A stretch of 64,000 bases of DNA, from assembly GCA_001972305.1 (NCBI GenBank), contig BDDD01001764.1:133626-197625 (forward strand). The letters run 5' to 3'. This DNA is from Cephalotus follicularis. Lineage: Eukaryota; Streptophyta; Magnoliopsida; Oxalidales; Cephalotaceae. Both the position numbers and the translations under genes were made by a program. This document shows positions 43,353 to 55,121 of this stretch, piece after piece. Position 1 is the first letter of the stretch, and the number at the start of each line of letters is the position of its first letter. Below the pieces are notes generated by a model that did no database searches, was not told the origin of the DNA, and saw nothing but the letters and a program-made list of their open reading frames with translations.

Positions 43353-43601
43353 GCGTCGACTTCTTCGTTTTAAACGTCAACGCTTGTATATATAGAAAAC
43401 TGTTTTATTGTCTTGCATGGGCTAAAAGCGACGACTGTTTTATTTCCTGTCACCGTCGACGCTTTGTTTTGAGCGTCGATGCTTTTGTCGTGTATTTTCA
43501 TGTTTTCTTCGACGCTTGGTCATGCGCTTTCGGCGACACTTTGTCTTAAGCATCAACGCTATGTATTAAGCGTCGACGCTTTTGACGTAAATGTCGACGC
43601 T
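43353..43601 (+). repeat. GCGTCGACGC-type array, second cluster in LTR J
   Basis: Sites start at about 43354, 43375, 43429, 43454, 43474, 43507, 43530, 43551, 43571 and 43592. Most steps are 20 to 25; others are about 33 and 54. Full AAGCGTCGACGCTT is at 43569-43582. Confidence 0.85.
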
Positions 43602-44226
43602 TTCTTCGGGAAGTTGTAATCAACATCTGTTATATTGAACTTAGATTGGTTCGTCTGTTTAGGGTTCCAAAACATCTGTGGTGAAGGTTAGGGTGATTTT
43701 GTGAGTGTTTTTAATTTATTCTTGGAATAGTTTGGGTTTGTGCGGCTAAGGTACGGATGCTTCTTCTCTGACTGTCATCCTCTGATTTGTTAGAATAAAT
43801 CCCATTTATAAGCAAAGTACGGATTTTCTCATTGTTGGTTATCTTTCAAATTTTTTTTGAAATAAATTCATTTTTGCTTTTAGTGAATAAAGTACGGATT
43901 TTATTTTTCGTTTTTAATCATATTCCTTCGATTTTACTGGAAGAAATCACATTTATGTTTTCATGAGTAAAGTAAGGACTCTTCGTTTTGATTATCAGTT
44001 TTGATTTATATGAATGAAATATAGATTTCACTATTATCATATCTTTTAATTATTGTGGAATTAAATGAGTTTGATTTTTTATTCGAAAAGTATGTTGACG
44101 TTTTATAATGCGAATATGATAACGATTTCGAATATGTTCGGAAAAACCGTATATATGTGTATATGTTTTGAAATGATTTTTTATAAAGTCATTATTTTGA
44201 AATTGTGGATACTGAGAATATAACCG

Positions 44227-44318
44227 AACCACCTATGGGGGTACCATAGGCATGTCGCAGGCTTGGCACGGGGACATGACACTATCTGTGGTTGTGTGAT
44301 TAGTCCACGGCGTCTCTC
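44227..44318 (+). other. Conserved LTR block in J
   Basis: ATGGGGGTACCATAGGCATG then GGTTGTGTGATTAGTCCACG, a more diverged copy of the block in H, C and D. Confidence 0.7.
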
Positions 44319-44590
44319 ACCGTTTTGATATCCTTCGAATAGGATTTGGATCCAATTTTTAAAGAGGCGTATGGGTTGGCCCTAGGAAAAAGATGTTCTG
44401 TTCGGATATGAGAATTTATTTTGTAGTCCCGTACACGTCATTTCTTTAGGCATGTGGATTCTGTAGGATCCCTTTCATATGTATTTAAACCGTATTACAT
44501 ATCTCAGTATCGACCACCGTTATGAAAAAGTTTTGGAAACTGATATGCAAGAAACCGTATATGTACTTTATGAAAGTTTGTGAACTTTTA

Positions 44591-44607
44591 TATANTATAT
44601 ATATATA

Positions 44608-44645
<38 letters not shown>

Positions 44646-44655
44646 TGAGTGTGTT
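44591..44655 (+). repeat. (TA)n/(GT)n microsatellite with one undetermined base
   Basis: A TA run with an N at 44596 is followed by about 20 GT units and three GAGT-like units. The N suggests assembly uncertainty at the repeat. Confidence 0.95.
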
Positions 44656-45117
44656 AGACATGAATGCCATTTAAATTCTATAAATTCATTTTATTTATGA
44701 GTTTTTCTGTTTTTGTAAAGGATTCGTACGGCTTTGTTTCATAAAAAGCTTTATTATTCTATATCCGTACTGAGATTTGCTCAGCCATGTTTTTGTTTTC
44801 CATGTGGTAGGTTATCAAGGACATCATCGGCAAGTGTGATGAGAGAAACACATTTGGCTTAAAGATTCCTTAGGAGTTGGTTTCTTTTAGTATTTTTGTG
44901 GTTATGTATGGAATTTGGAGATTAAGTTGATAGAAACAGTATTCGTTTTCGAATATGAGATTATCATATTATTTTTTTTTAATTTGAAGAAGTATCATAG
45001 TGATTTGATGATTTGATTAAAGATTAAGATATTTTGACATGATTATGTAAGTTAGTTTTGTGTGACATCCCGATCCCAAATCGGGGGAGTTCCCGATTCC
45101 GAATCGGGGGTGTTACA

Positions 45118-45301
45118 TATTTCCTACTTTTTAGCAGTTAACACAGGTGCAACAAAATCATAGGCGTCTTTAAACAATGTAGGCCAATAGAAACCACTTT
45201 GCAAAATTTGGTAGTTGTTTTCTCCCCACTGAAATGTCCTCCACAAGCAATAGAGTGGTAAAAAGTAAGAATATTATGGAATTCACTCTTCAGAACACAA
45301 C
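45118..45301 (-). pseudogene. Element K integrase fragment (zinc-finger region)
   Basis: On the minus strand the codons give SIACGGHFSGEKTTTK and a following FYWP-like stretch, the conserved CGGHFG area of Athila/Tat integrases. It continues the reading of K at 55122 across element I: the bases flanking I are ACAAC and ACAAT (one-mismatch target duplication). LTR J follows on the left, and the catalytic core is missing. Confidence 0.8.
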
Positions 45302-46483
45302 TGTCACACCCCGCTGTTTAAATTCACGTAATATGGACAAGCATATGTGGTGATATCAGAAATAAACATAAATATTATTCCAGCACAACTCATAAATAAA
45401 TTTGCGGAAGCATTCGATAAGCCGAAATATAAACACAACCGTCCGCACGCATCCCAAACTACGTGCGGGAAAAAACAACAGTTATCCTTAACAAAAGGAA
45501 ATACAAGACAATACGGGATGTGATCCGTTCAATACAATACATGATAATTGAAATAACAACAACCTTAAATATCAATAAGAAGCTCTCCAAGCTTCAGCAG
45601 CAGTCTCCAAATGGCCTTGCTTAATCTGAAATTGTAGGGGTTAGCCGTTGTCCTCACTTGGCTAGGTAGACTGATAATGTATGATAAAAAATATATGGAT
45701 GTAACTAGTATGACAGTTTATATCAAAATAACATTTAAATGAGCCAATATATAAGCAATCATGCCAAGTGACCATAAACAATCCATATGCAAGAATACCG
45801 CACAAGGGTACAATCAATCAGTACAGTAGTTTGTTCGAAGACCAGTATTGGGCTTAGACGTCGCTAACCCCTAGCCTACGTCGAACCACCTTGCTATCAT
45901 CCCAACTCCGCTGATGATAGGAGGCAAACAGTACTACCGGCATTTAGCGGGTAGCTAACAATCAATATCTGCGATGCATAACAGTTTGGGTGGATGCTCT
46001 AGCCAACTCCTGGCACATAGGACCACCTCCGTAGTCAGTGATGGCTCCTATCACTCGACTAACGGCAGTAAACATAGACAATCAATTAAATCAGTGCAAT
46101 TCAATGTAATATTACATATGTGTATAATATGCAATATGAAAATTGTTTTCTTTAGAAACATTAACAATTCAGTAATCGTACATCTCACAAGAGGAAAACG
46201 ATATCAGTAACAGTAGTGGTTTCCAGTTGGAAACAAAACAGTAGGCAGTAAAACAGTAGGTGATAAATCAGTAGTTTCTTGTAATTGATAGTTTTTCATT
46301 TGAAGACGATAGTTAAACCCCTAATTGTACATTTGATGGATAACTCGTTCAATCATTCAAATATAATAGTATCGATGTTAAATAACATCAAACAGTAGAT
46401 GCTATATAATGGTAGCATACACAATTCAATGACAATACCAAACAGTAGCAATTCGATCAATTTATGCAATTTTTACTCAGAAC

Positions 46484-46596
46484 AATCAGCTGCCCTCAAG
46501 ATTAGCCGGTTGTTTTGCTTGTTTAGTCAACTGCTTTGCCTTGGCAGTCGACTGGATAGGTTAAGTAGTCGACTGTCAAGGGTGGCAGTCGACTGC
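46484..46596. repeat. GTCGAC palindrome array, cluster 2 of LTR I (3' copy)
   Basis: Sites start at 46484, 46504, 46525, 46546, 46567 and 46587: steps 20, 21, 21, 21, 20. The last three are AGTCGACTG. The 5' copy at 53749-53860 has the same steps. Confidence 0.92.
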
Positions 46597-47602
46597 CTCT
46601 GCCCAGAAAAATGTAGAATGGCAAGTCATGCACTTTAAGTTCATTTTCCAATCAATTTCAATACATGTAATCATGCAGAAAATAGACATACACTATATGC
46701 ATACTCATATCCTCCATAACATATCATTACCCCTACCTCAATTTACTATCCCAAGATCAATTGAATATGATCTTTCTCTTTGTGTTCCAAATCACTTTTC
46801 ACCAATCACTCTTTCAATTCCAGCAGAATCAATCTGTGCATGTTTGTTTATGAATACATGCATTAGTACCAGTAAGTTCAATAACTCTAACAGTGGTTAA
46901 TCATTAGCTCATTGAGTCTTAACATTATTCTTACCATTAACCACTTTTCTTTGAACTCTATGTCAAATACCATTCAATATAGGATTCATTGATCTTAAGT
47001 ATGTTGACAGAAGATATATTCATACTTAGGAACCATTAAGCATATATCATAACACTAAAAACAATTAAAATCCATTCTAGAGACTAAATCACCAATTCCA
47101 ATTGATCCCATTACAACTTCCCATTTCCATTCCAAAGGTTGTAAATTCTAATCCATTAAAAGAAGATATTTAACATTCCTAGTCACATTTTATCAACATA
47201 ATAACAGAGAATTCAGATCAAGGACTTACCAAGAGTCTAAAGCCTCAAAGTCCTCCTTTTGAGCTTTCTAACCTTTCCAATGCAAGCCTTCAATAATCCT
47301 TAGCAACCCTCACTTCACTCTGTGTTTCTAACACTCATCTCACCATTCAACAGCTGATAAAAACACTTTGGATTCGTCAGATTCCTACCCTACACACATG
47401 CACTCACATTTCACTCTTTCTTTTCCATCACATGCATCCCTCACTTCACTTTCTCATTAATTATCAATTGTAGGTTGTTAGGTCTGCAGAGAACATGAAA
47501 ACATTCCCCTTTTGCAGGTTCTGGCAGGTGGTGGACGCATGTGCCCATACCTACCTGTCATTCTTGCCCCTGCACATGCCAGGAATCTGTCCTGGAGCAA
47601 TC

Positions 47603-47683
47603 CAGTCGATTGGATATAGTGGGCAGTTGACTGCCTTCAACTCGTAGCAAACAGTCGACTGTTGCCCTGTGACAATCGGCTGC
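47603..47683. repeat. GTCGAC palindrome array, cluster 1 of LTR I (3' copy)
   Basis: Sites start at 47604, 47625, 47653 and 47674: steps 21, 28, 21. Cores AGTCGATTG, AGTTGACTG, AGTCGACTG and AATCGGCTG. The 5' copy is at 54869-54947. Confidence 0.9.
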
Positions 47684-47856
47684 TTGGGTTAGATTAGGGT
47701 TTCCTAGTCTTTGATACTTCACCAATTGCATATCTATTCACCCCAAACATTTACCAATCATAGAAATCAATATAATTGGACAAATAACTCAATTAAAATG
47801 TATATTTTATTTCAAAATTAGATCAATATACATTAATTGAATTTGCTGTTATTACA

Positions 47857-47871
47857 TTCCCCCATCCTTAC
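47857..47871 (-). other. Polypurine tract of element I
   Basis: The minus strand reads GTAAGGATGGGGGAA and abuts the LTR start TGTAATAACAGC. Confidence 0.9.
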
Positions 47872-47914
47872 AGAAAATTCGTCCTCGAATTTAGCCCTTA
47901 CATCACATTCCGAA

Positions 47915-49200
47915 CTAGTGGGGAAATGTTTCCCTCATCTTGTCCTCATGCTCCCACGTAGCTTCCTCAGCTCCGTGAAAACGCCACAACACCTTGACCA
48001 TAGGGATGGCCTTGTTCCTTAGAACCTTTTCCATTCTATCCACAATCCTTGTCGGCCTTTCTTCATATGTCAATCTCGGACTGATGAATCCAGGGTTGTA
48101 GCTCAAGATGTGAGATGGGTCAGGTACGTATTTCCGTAGCATGGAAACATGAAATACGTTATGTACGTCCGACAAGCTAGGCGGTAGTGCAATTTGGTAG
48201 GCCACCTCCCCCACTTTCTCCAGTATCTCGTAAGGTCCAATGTACCTTGGAGCTAACTTCCCTTTGAGGCCAAAACGGTATATCCCTTTCAAAGGCGAGA
48301 TCTTCAAGAACACATGATCTCCCTTCCCAAATTCTAGCTTCCTTCTCTAGCTATCGGCATAACTCTTCTGCCGACTCTGTGCAGCTAGCAATCTCTTCTT
48401 GATCATTTCTACCTTATCAGTAGTCTCCTGTACCATGTCCGGTCCAAGCACTTGCCTTTCACCTACCTCATCGCAGCAAATAGGTGATCTGCATTTTCTT
48501 CCGTACAAAGCTTCATACGGAGCCATTCCGATGCTGGTGTGAAAACTATTGTTGTAAGAGAATTCAATCAATGCCAGATGATCCTCCCAACTCCCAGCAA
48601 AATCAATCATACAAGCCCGTAACATATCGTCCAGAGTCTGGATAGTACGCTCGGACTGTCCGTCGGTCTGTGGATGAAATGCAGTGCTGAAGTTCAAGGT
48701 TGTTCCCATAGCTGTTTGGAACTTCTTCCAGAACCTTGAAGTAAATCTAGCATCACGGTCGCAGACAATACTGACCGGCACCCCATGCTATCTCACTATC
48801 TCCCGGATATACAATCGAGTAAGTTTCTCGATAGAATATGTCATGTTCATCGGAAGAAAGTGTGCAGACTTAGTAAGTCTATCCACAACAACCCACACGG
48901 CTTCATGCTGGTTTCGTGACCTCCGTAATCCTGACACAAAATCCATGGTCACGTGCTCCCATTTCCATTCCACCACTGGTAGCGATTGTAGCAGTTCCGC
49001 AGGTTTCTGTTGTTCAGCCTTCACTCTCTGACAGGTCAAACATCTTGCTACATATTCAGCAATTTCTCTCTTCATGCCGCTCCACCAGTAATTCTTTTTC
49101 AGGTCGTGCCACATCTTGGAACTTCCTGGGTGAACACTGTACCTCGATTTATGACCTTGTTGCTATAGCTCATTCTTGATGCTCTCATCGTCCGGAACAC
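47915..49200 (-). pseudogene. Element I integrase with chromodomain-like tail
   Basis: Pieces in order: 49114-48788 ([45 protein letters not shown]), 48781-48347 ([38 protein letters not shown]) and 48313-47915 (FLKISPLKGIYRFG, RYIGPYEILEKVGEVAYQ, VHNVFHVSMLRKY, VKVLWRFHGAEEATWEHE). All three catalytic acids are present. Only two stops separate the pieces (near 48786 and 48347), plus a TAG in the linker near 49161 that element F shares. Confidence 0.94.
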
Positions 49201-49210
49201 ATATCCTTCC

Positions 49211-49950
49211 TCAGAACCTCAATATGCTATCAATATGTATGGAGAACTCAGAGTCAGTGTCTAGGTTCTCACGAATACTCCACAATTCAGCATCACTATA
49301 CTGAGCAGTCAAAATACGCTCGAGAAGTTCCGGTTGTGTTCTCATACTTGCCACAATAACTCCTCGGGAAACCATGAACGGATTCCATCTCTTAAATTCC
49401 TCCAATAGATTCCACTGTGAAACCATGGCTCCAGCAATCATCGCCTTGCAACTCAGCGCATCCGCCACTGCATTTGCCTTTCCCGGGTGGTATTGAATAC
49501 TGCAGTTGTAGTCATTGAAGAATTCCACCCATCGCCTTTGTCTCATGTTGAGCTCCTTCAGGGAAAACAAATATTTCAAGCTCTTATGGTCAGTAAAGAT
49601 TTCAAACTGAGCACCATAGAAATAGTGTCTCCATTTCTGCAAAGCAAACACTATGGCTGCCCACTCAAGATCGTGTACGGGATAATTTTCCTCGTACGGC
49701 TTTAACTTCCTCGATGCCTACGCAATCACCCTACCATGTTGCATCAGAACGCATCCCAATCCTTTCCCAGAAGCATCAGTGTAGACAGTAAAACCCTCAT
49801 TACCTTCCGGTAATGCCAACACTGGAGCTGAAATCAACCGACTCTTCAACTCGTGGAAACTCGCTTCACAGGAATCATCCCACAAAAAATTGGACTTCTT
49901 CTAAGTCAATTGTGTCAGTGGTGTAGCAAGTTTCGGGAACTCCTTGATGA
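49211..49950 (-). pseudogene. Element I RNase H and linker
   Basis: Upstream part near 49950-49660 has [17 protein letters not shown] and a stop inside the [15 protein letters not shown] region (reads VIA-stop near 49720). The frame 49651-49211 continues [41 protein letters not shown] and the linker up to a stop near 49210. The catalytic acids DAS and TDH are kept. Confidence 0.9.
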
Positions 49951-50860
49951 ATCTTCAGTAGTAGCCAGCCAAACCTAAGAAACTGCGAACCTCAGTCACG
50001 TTCTTTGGTTGGGGCCAATCAACAATGCTCTCGATCTTTGAAGGATCCACTGATAATCCTTCACACGACACAATGTGACCTAAGAAAGTCACATGATCCA
50101 GCCAAAATTTACACTTGCTGAATTTGGCGTACAGCCGTTCCTTTCGTAGTGTCTGCAGTACAATTCTCAAGTGCTGCATGTGTTCCTCAGTGTTCTTTGA
50201 GTAGATCAGGATGTCGTCAAGAAAGATAACAACAAACTGATCGAGATAAGGTTGAAATACTCTGTTCATTAAGCACATGAAAGCTGCAGGAGCATTAGTC
50301 AAACCAAACGGCAGTATCAGAAATTCATAATGCCCATATCTGGTTCAAAATGCAGTTTTCTCCACATCACCTTCTCTGATCCTCAACTGATGGTAACCTG
50401 TCCTCAGGTCAAGTTTGGAGTATACAGTTGAGCCTTGCAATTGGTCGAACAACTCCTCAGTATATGGTAGAGGATACTTGTTCTTTACCGTCACTTAATT
50501 AAGCAGCCTATCGTCAATGCATAGCCGCATCGATCCATCTTTCTTCTTTACGAACATAACCGGTGCGCCCCACGGTGATACACTCGGTCTGATGAAACCC
50601 TTGTCAAGGTAATCTTTTAGTTGAACTTTTAACTCCTTCAGCTCAGCAGGAGCCATTCGGTATGGTGCTCTGGATATAGGAGCAGTTCCAGGCAATAGCT
50701 CAATGCTGAATTCTATATCTCTCTCCGGTGGCAAAGAAGTGAGTTCATCTGGAAATACATCAGAAAATTCACATACAACAGGCACTTGTTCAATATTAAG
50801 CGTACCTTTCGTATGATCAATCACATACGCCAAGTAACCTTTGCATCCTTGCTTGAGATA
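49951..50860 (-). pseudogene. Element I reverse transcriptase
   Basis: Frame 50833-50495: [51 protein letters not shown] (CIDYR in relatives). A stop, then [15 protein letters not shown] and SGYHQLR in a broken part that contains TGA in place of the Arg codon of FRTR, as in element F. Frame 50302-49955: [15 protein letters not shown], catalytic [35 protein letters not shown]. Confidence 0.92.
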
Positions 50861-51466
50861 TTATTGTGCTCGTGTATATGAAAGGATCGGAGTAGTAACA
50901 TTCTTCTCTCCGATAAACTTGCACTCAGTCCCATCTTGCAGGAAGAATGTCATCATCTTGTTGTAGCAATCAACACAAGCATGATGAGCATACAACCAAT
51001 CCATTCCCAAGATTACATCAAAATCTCGGATAGGTAATATTATCAAGTCAGCGGATAGTTCAATCCCAGCTATCATGATTTCACAGTCTTTCATAACTGT
51101 ATCCGATAAAAGACAAGTACCCGCAGGAGTACTCACTTCCAAAACATATGACAGTCTAGTTGTAACACCATGCAATTTGTGAGAAAATTCAGATGCAATG
51201 AATGAATGTGTAGCACCAGGATCAATAAGTACAGGAGCTAGTGTGCCAGATATATAGATAGTACCTCCCACAACAGTAGTAGATTCTGGCACATCATCTT
51301 TAGATAAGGTATAAACCCTACCTTTCATAATCCCCTTTCCGGTGTCTCTTCGCGGTTGAGCCGCCGCAACACTGCCACTAGCACCAGCACTTCCTTGTTG
51401 GCCACGTACTTGGTCCCCAGTCATTGGGCAATTCATCACTATGTGACCTTGTGAACCATACCTCAA
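50861..51466 (-). pseudogene. Element I second zinc knuckle and protease
   Basis: A 201-codon open frame. At its start is a knuckle reading C-LR-Y-GSQG-H-IVMN-C, with Tyr in place of the second Cys (its first Cys codon is just upstream of the frame start). The protease site is VLIDPGATHSFIA: the usual Ser after Asp is Pro, which should impair activity. DLIILPIRDFDVILGMDWLYAH follows. The frame ends at TAA 50859-50861, right before [13 protein letters not shown], where F has TAG one codon earlier. Confidence 0.92.
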
Positions 51467-52468
51467 GCACTTTCCCGTCTTCTTCCAGCACTCAGACTCA
51501 TCATGATTCAGACGACCACAGAAAGTACATCCTTCAGAGTTCTGTTGGCCACTTCTGTTAGGAGTTCTTGATCCGAAATTGTTGCGTCGAAAACCTCCTT
51601 GATTCTTATTTCCAGACTTTGTAGTACCAGCAGGTTTGTTGCTACCTTACCCTTGTAACTGTGCTGGTCTCGATTGAGTACGAGACCGCTCTATCCTTCT
51701 TTCATTTGCATCAGACTCCAGAATCCTTGCTCTCTCAGCAATATCTACAAAAGATGTTAGTTGCAACAGTAATAACTTAGATCGGATATCTGGACGAAGT
51801 CCTTTCAGAAATCTCCTGATCTTTCTGGGTTCACCCTCTACGAGATATGGCGTGTGCCGAGCTAACTCCACGAAACGGGTCTGGTACTGAGCTACCGTCA
51901 TATCACCTTGATGTAGCTCCATCAATTCTGTCTCTCTCCTGTCTCATTCCATTTGTGGAACATAAGCTGCAGAGAACTCTGATTGAAATCGGTCCCAAGT
52001 TATGTCCAGATTTCGAGATTCCCATTTTGCTTCAACCATCTCCCACCAATGAGTAGCTTCACCCCATAGGCGGTACACAGCAAAGGTAATCTTTTGTTCA
52101 TCGGTCCACCTCAAGGCATCAAATATCCTCTCGATGTCTCTCATCCATCACTCAGCTACATTGGCATCCAACTCTCCCAAGAATGTAGGAGGATTCTGCC
52201 TCATGAACTGCTCCAGGTCTCTGCCAAAGTCACGAACATGATTGACTTCGGGAACACACTGTCGGGCTTGAGTAGCCTCATACATTTGTCACATCTGTTC
52301 CATGTGTGCAACATTGGCTTGGATCTGCTGTTGGAAAAGATCAGCCATGCGCTCGAAGTTACTCCTCTCATCGTGTACTGGAGGGACATTTACTTCCGGG
52401 GCATTTTCGTGAACAGGCGGGGCATTGATCTCCTCGTCTGCTCTACGCCTTCCACGTCTACCACTCCT
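51467..52468 (-). pseudogene. Element I gag
   Basis: The start ATG near 52475 opens MDRRSGRRGRRRADEE, then MADLFQQQIQANVAHMEQM. After a stop come the capsid pieces IFDALRWTDEQKITFAVYRLWGE-type (52144-51944) and RFVELARHTPYLVEGE, FLKGLRPDIRSKL (51925-51647), then a basic linker and an intact first knuckle CTFCGRLNHDESEC near 51495-51530. Two zinc knuckles in a row also occur in element B. Confidence 0.9.
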
Positions 52469-52559
52469 TCGATCCATTCTGTTTCCTATATGGAATGACA
52501 AAATCATTAGGAAACATTTTACTCAATTTCTGAGAAACTTATCCCAGCTTAGCATATAT

Positions 52560-52578
52560 GGAATATGCTCTGATACCA
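52560..52578 (-). other. Primer binding site of element I (initiator tRNA-Met)
   Basis: The minus strand reads TGGTATCAGAGCATATTCC, three bases from the LTR end at 52582. Confidence 0.96.
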
Positions 52579-53748
52579 TGCTGTCACAATAAGCATAAAT
52601 AAATTTTCGAGAAACTTATCCCCGCTGTTTCAATTCACGTAATATGGACAAGCATATGTGGTGATATCAGAAATAAGCATAAATAATATTCCAGCACAAC
52701 TCATAAATAAAATTGCGGAAGCATTCGATAAGCCGGAATATAAACACAACCGTCCGCACTCATCCCATATTACGTGCCGGTAAAAACAACAGTTATCCTT
52801 AACAAAAGGAAATACAACACAATACGGGATGTGATCCGTTCAATACGATACATCATAACTGAAATAACAACAACCTTAAATATCAATAAGAAGCTCCCCA
52901 AGCTTCAGCAGCAGTCTCCAAATGGCCTTGCTTAATCTGAAATTGTAGGGGTTAGCCGTTGTCCTCACTTGTCTAAGTAGACTGATAATGTATGATAAAG
53001 AATATATGGATGCAACAGGTATGACAGTTTATATCAAAATAACATTCAAATGAGCCAATATATAAGCAATCATGCCAAGTGGCCATAAACAATCCATATG
53101 CAAGGACCAGTATTGGGCTCAGACATCGCTAACCCCTAGCCTACGTCGAACCACCTGGCTATCATCCCAACTCCGCTGATGATAGGAAGCAAACAGTAAT
53201 ACCGGCATTTAGTGGGTAGCTAACAATCAATATCTGCGATGCAGAACAGTTTGGGTGGATGCTCTAGCCAAGTCCTGGCACATAGGACCACCTCTGTAGT
53301 CAGTGATGGCTCCTATCACTCGACTAACGGCAGTAAACATAGACAATCAATTCAATCAGTGCAATTCAATGTAATATTACATATGTGTATAATATGCAAC
53401 ATGAAAATTGTTTTCTTTAGAAACATTAACAATTCAGTAATCGTACATCTCACAAGAGGAAAACGATATCAGTAACAGTAGTGGTTTCCAGTTCGAAACA
53501 AAACAGTAGGCAGTAAAACAGTAGGTGATAAATCAATAGTTTCTTGTAATTGATAGTTTTTCATTTGAAGACGATAGTTAAACCCTTAATTGTACATTTG
53601 ATGCATAACTCGTTCAATCGTTGAAATATAATAGTATCGATGTTAAATAACATCAAAAAGTAGATACTATATAATGGTAGCATACACAATTCAATGACAA
53701 TACCAAACAGTAGCAATTCGATCAATTTATGCAATTAATACTCAGAAC

Positions 53749-53860
53749 AATCAGCTGCCCTCAAGATTAGCCGGATGTTTTGCTTGTATAGTCAACTGCT
53801 TTGCCTTGGCAGTCGACTGGATAGGTTGAGTAGTCGACTGTCAAGGGTGGCAGTCGACTG
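53749..53860. repeat. GTCGAC palindrome array, cluster 2 of LTR I (5' copy)
   Basis: Sites start at 53749, 53769, 53790, 53811, 53832 and 53852, the same register as in the 3' LTR; only one core differs. Confidence 0.92.
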
Positions 53861-54868
53861 CCTCTGCCTAGAAAAATGTAGAATGGCAAGTCATGCACTT
53901 CAAGTTCATTTTCCAATCAATTTCAATACATGTAATCATGCAGAAAATAGACATACACTATATGCATACTCATATCCTCCATAACATATCATTACCCCTA
54001 CCTCAGTTTACTATCCCAAGATCAATTGAATATGATCTTTCTCTTTGTGTTCCAAATCACTTTTCACCAATCACTCTTTAAATTCCAGCAGAATCAATCT
54101 ATGCATGTTTGTTTATGAATACAAGCATAAGTACCAGTAAGTTCAATAACTCTAACAGTGGTTAATCATTAGCTCATAGAGTCTTAACATTATTCTTACC
54201 ATTAACCACTTTTCTTTGAACTCTATGTCAAATACCATTCAATATAGGATTCATTGATCTTAAGTATGTTGACAGAAGATATATTCATACTTAGGAACCA
54301 TTAAGCATATATCATAACACTAAAAACAATTAAAATCCATTCTAGAGACTAAATCACCAATTCCAATTGATCCCATTACAACTTCCCATTTCCATTCCAA
54401 AGGTTGTAAATTCTAATCCATTAAAAGAAGATATTTAACATTCCTAGTCACATTTTATCAACATAATAACAGAGAATTCAGATCAAGGACTTACCAAGAG
54501 TCTAAAGCCTCAAAGTCCTCCTTTTGAGATTTCTAACCTTTCCAATGCAAGCCTTCAATAATCCTTAGCAACCCTCACTTCACTCTGTGTTTCTAACACT
54601 CATCTCACCATTCAACAGCTGATAAAAAGACTTTGGATTCGTCAGATTCCTACCATACACACATGCACTCACAATTCACTCTTTCTTTTCCATCACATGC
54701 ATCCCTCACTTCACTTTCTCATTAATTATCAATTGTAGGATGTTAGGTCTGCAGAGAACATGCAAACATTCACCTTTTGCAGGTTCTGGCAGGTGGTGGA
54801 CGCATGTGCCCATACCTACCTGTAATTCTTGACCCTGCACATGCCAGGAATCTATCCTAGAGCAATCC

Positions 54869-54947
54869 AGTCGAATGGATATAGTGGGCAGTAGACTACC
54901 TTCAACTCGTAGCAAACAGTCTACTATTGCCCTGTGACAGTCGGCTG
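54869..54947. repeat. GTCGAC palindrome array, cluster 1 of LTR I (5' copy)
   Basis: Sites start at 54869, 54890, 54918 and 54939. Cores AGTCGAATG, AGTAGACTA, AGTCTACTA and AGTCGGCTG have six differences from the 3' LTR copy, while the spacers are almost unchanged. Confidence 0.88.
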
Positions 54948-55121
54948 TTTGGGTTAGATTAGGGTTTCCTAGTCTTTGATACTTCACCAATTGCATATCT
55001 ATTCACCCCAAACATTTACCAATCATAGAAATCAATATAATTGGACAAATAACTCAATTAAAATGTATATTTTATTTCAAAATTAGATCAATATACATTA
55101 ATTGATTTTGCGGTTATTACA

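Larger units (their letters stand above)
42647..45117 (+). mobile_element. LTR J, right part only, same family as H
   Basis: The end GATTCCGAATCGGGGGTGTTACA matches the end of solo LTR H, and the conserved block (44227-44318) and GCTCAGCC block (about 44764-44845) are shared with H, C and D. Its left part would lie beyond element F and is lost. It is followed by element K coding sequence with no primer site, so J is a solo LTR or a 3' LTR inserted in K. Two GTCGAC arrays with a GCGTCGACGC core are within it. Confidence 0.88.
45302..47856 (-). repeat. 3' LTR of element I (2.6 kb)
   Basis: Plus-strand ends TGTCACACCCCGCTG and GCTGTTATTACA. In element orientation: GTCGAC cluster 1 (offset 173-253), a GCATGTGC...GCACATGC inverted repeat with a longer centre near 47543-47580, cluster 2 (offset 1256-1372) and the TTAGCCGTTGTCCTCAC block at 45634-45668. 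Confidence 0.95.
45302..55121 (-). mobile_element. Element I: complete Ty3/gypsy chromovirus-type retrotransposon, youngest in the window
   Basis: Minus-strand element of 9.8 kb with both LTRs (2555 and 2540 bp), polypurine tract, integrase, RNase H, RT, protease, gag and primer site. The two LTRs are almost identical over long stretches, so it inserted recently compared with the others. Target duplication ACAAC/ACAAT. The coding region still has several stops (RT, integrase, RNase H to integrase linker), so it is not autonomous as it stands. LTR length and chromodomain-like tail fit Tekay/Del. Confidence 0.95.
52582..55121 (-). repeat. 5' LTR of element I, with a rearranged end
   Basis: Aligns with 45302-47856. 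Right after TGTCACA it has about 34 extra bases (to about 52622) that look copied from two nearby places, and near 53104 it lacks about 46 bases present in the 3' LTR (45791-45840). It carries copies of both GTCGAC clusters (53749-53860 and 54869-54947) and the TTAGCC block at 52945-52980. Confidence 0.94.

Noticed and set aside
54869-54947. Idea that palindrome cores evolve faster than spacers (six core differences between the two LTRs of I in cluster 1, almost none in the spacers)
   Set aside because: Cluster 2 of the same LTR pair does not show it, and the B LTR pair shows only a weak tendency. The numbers are too small; it needs many LTR pairs.
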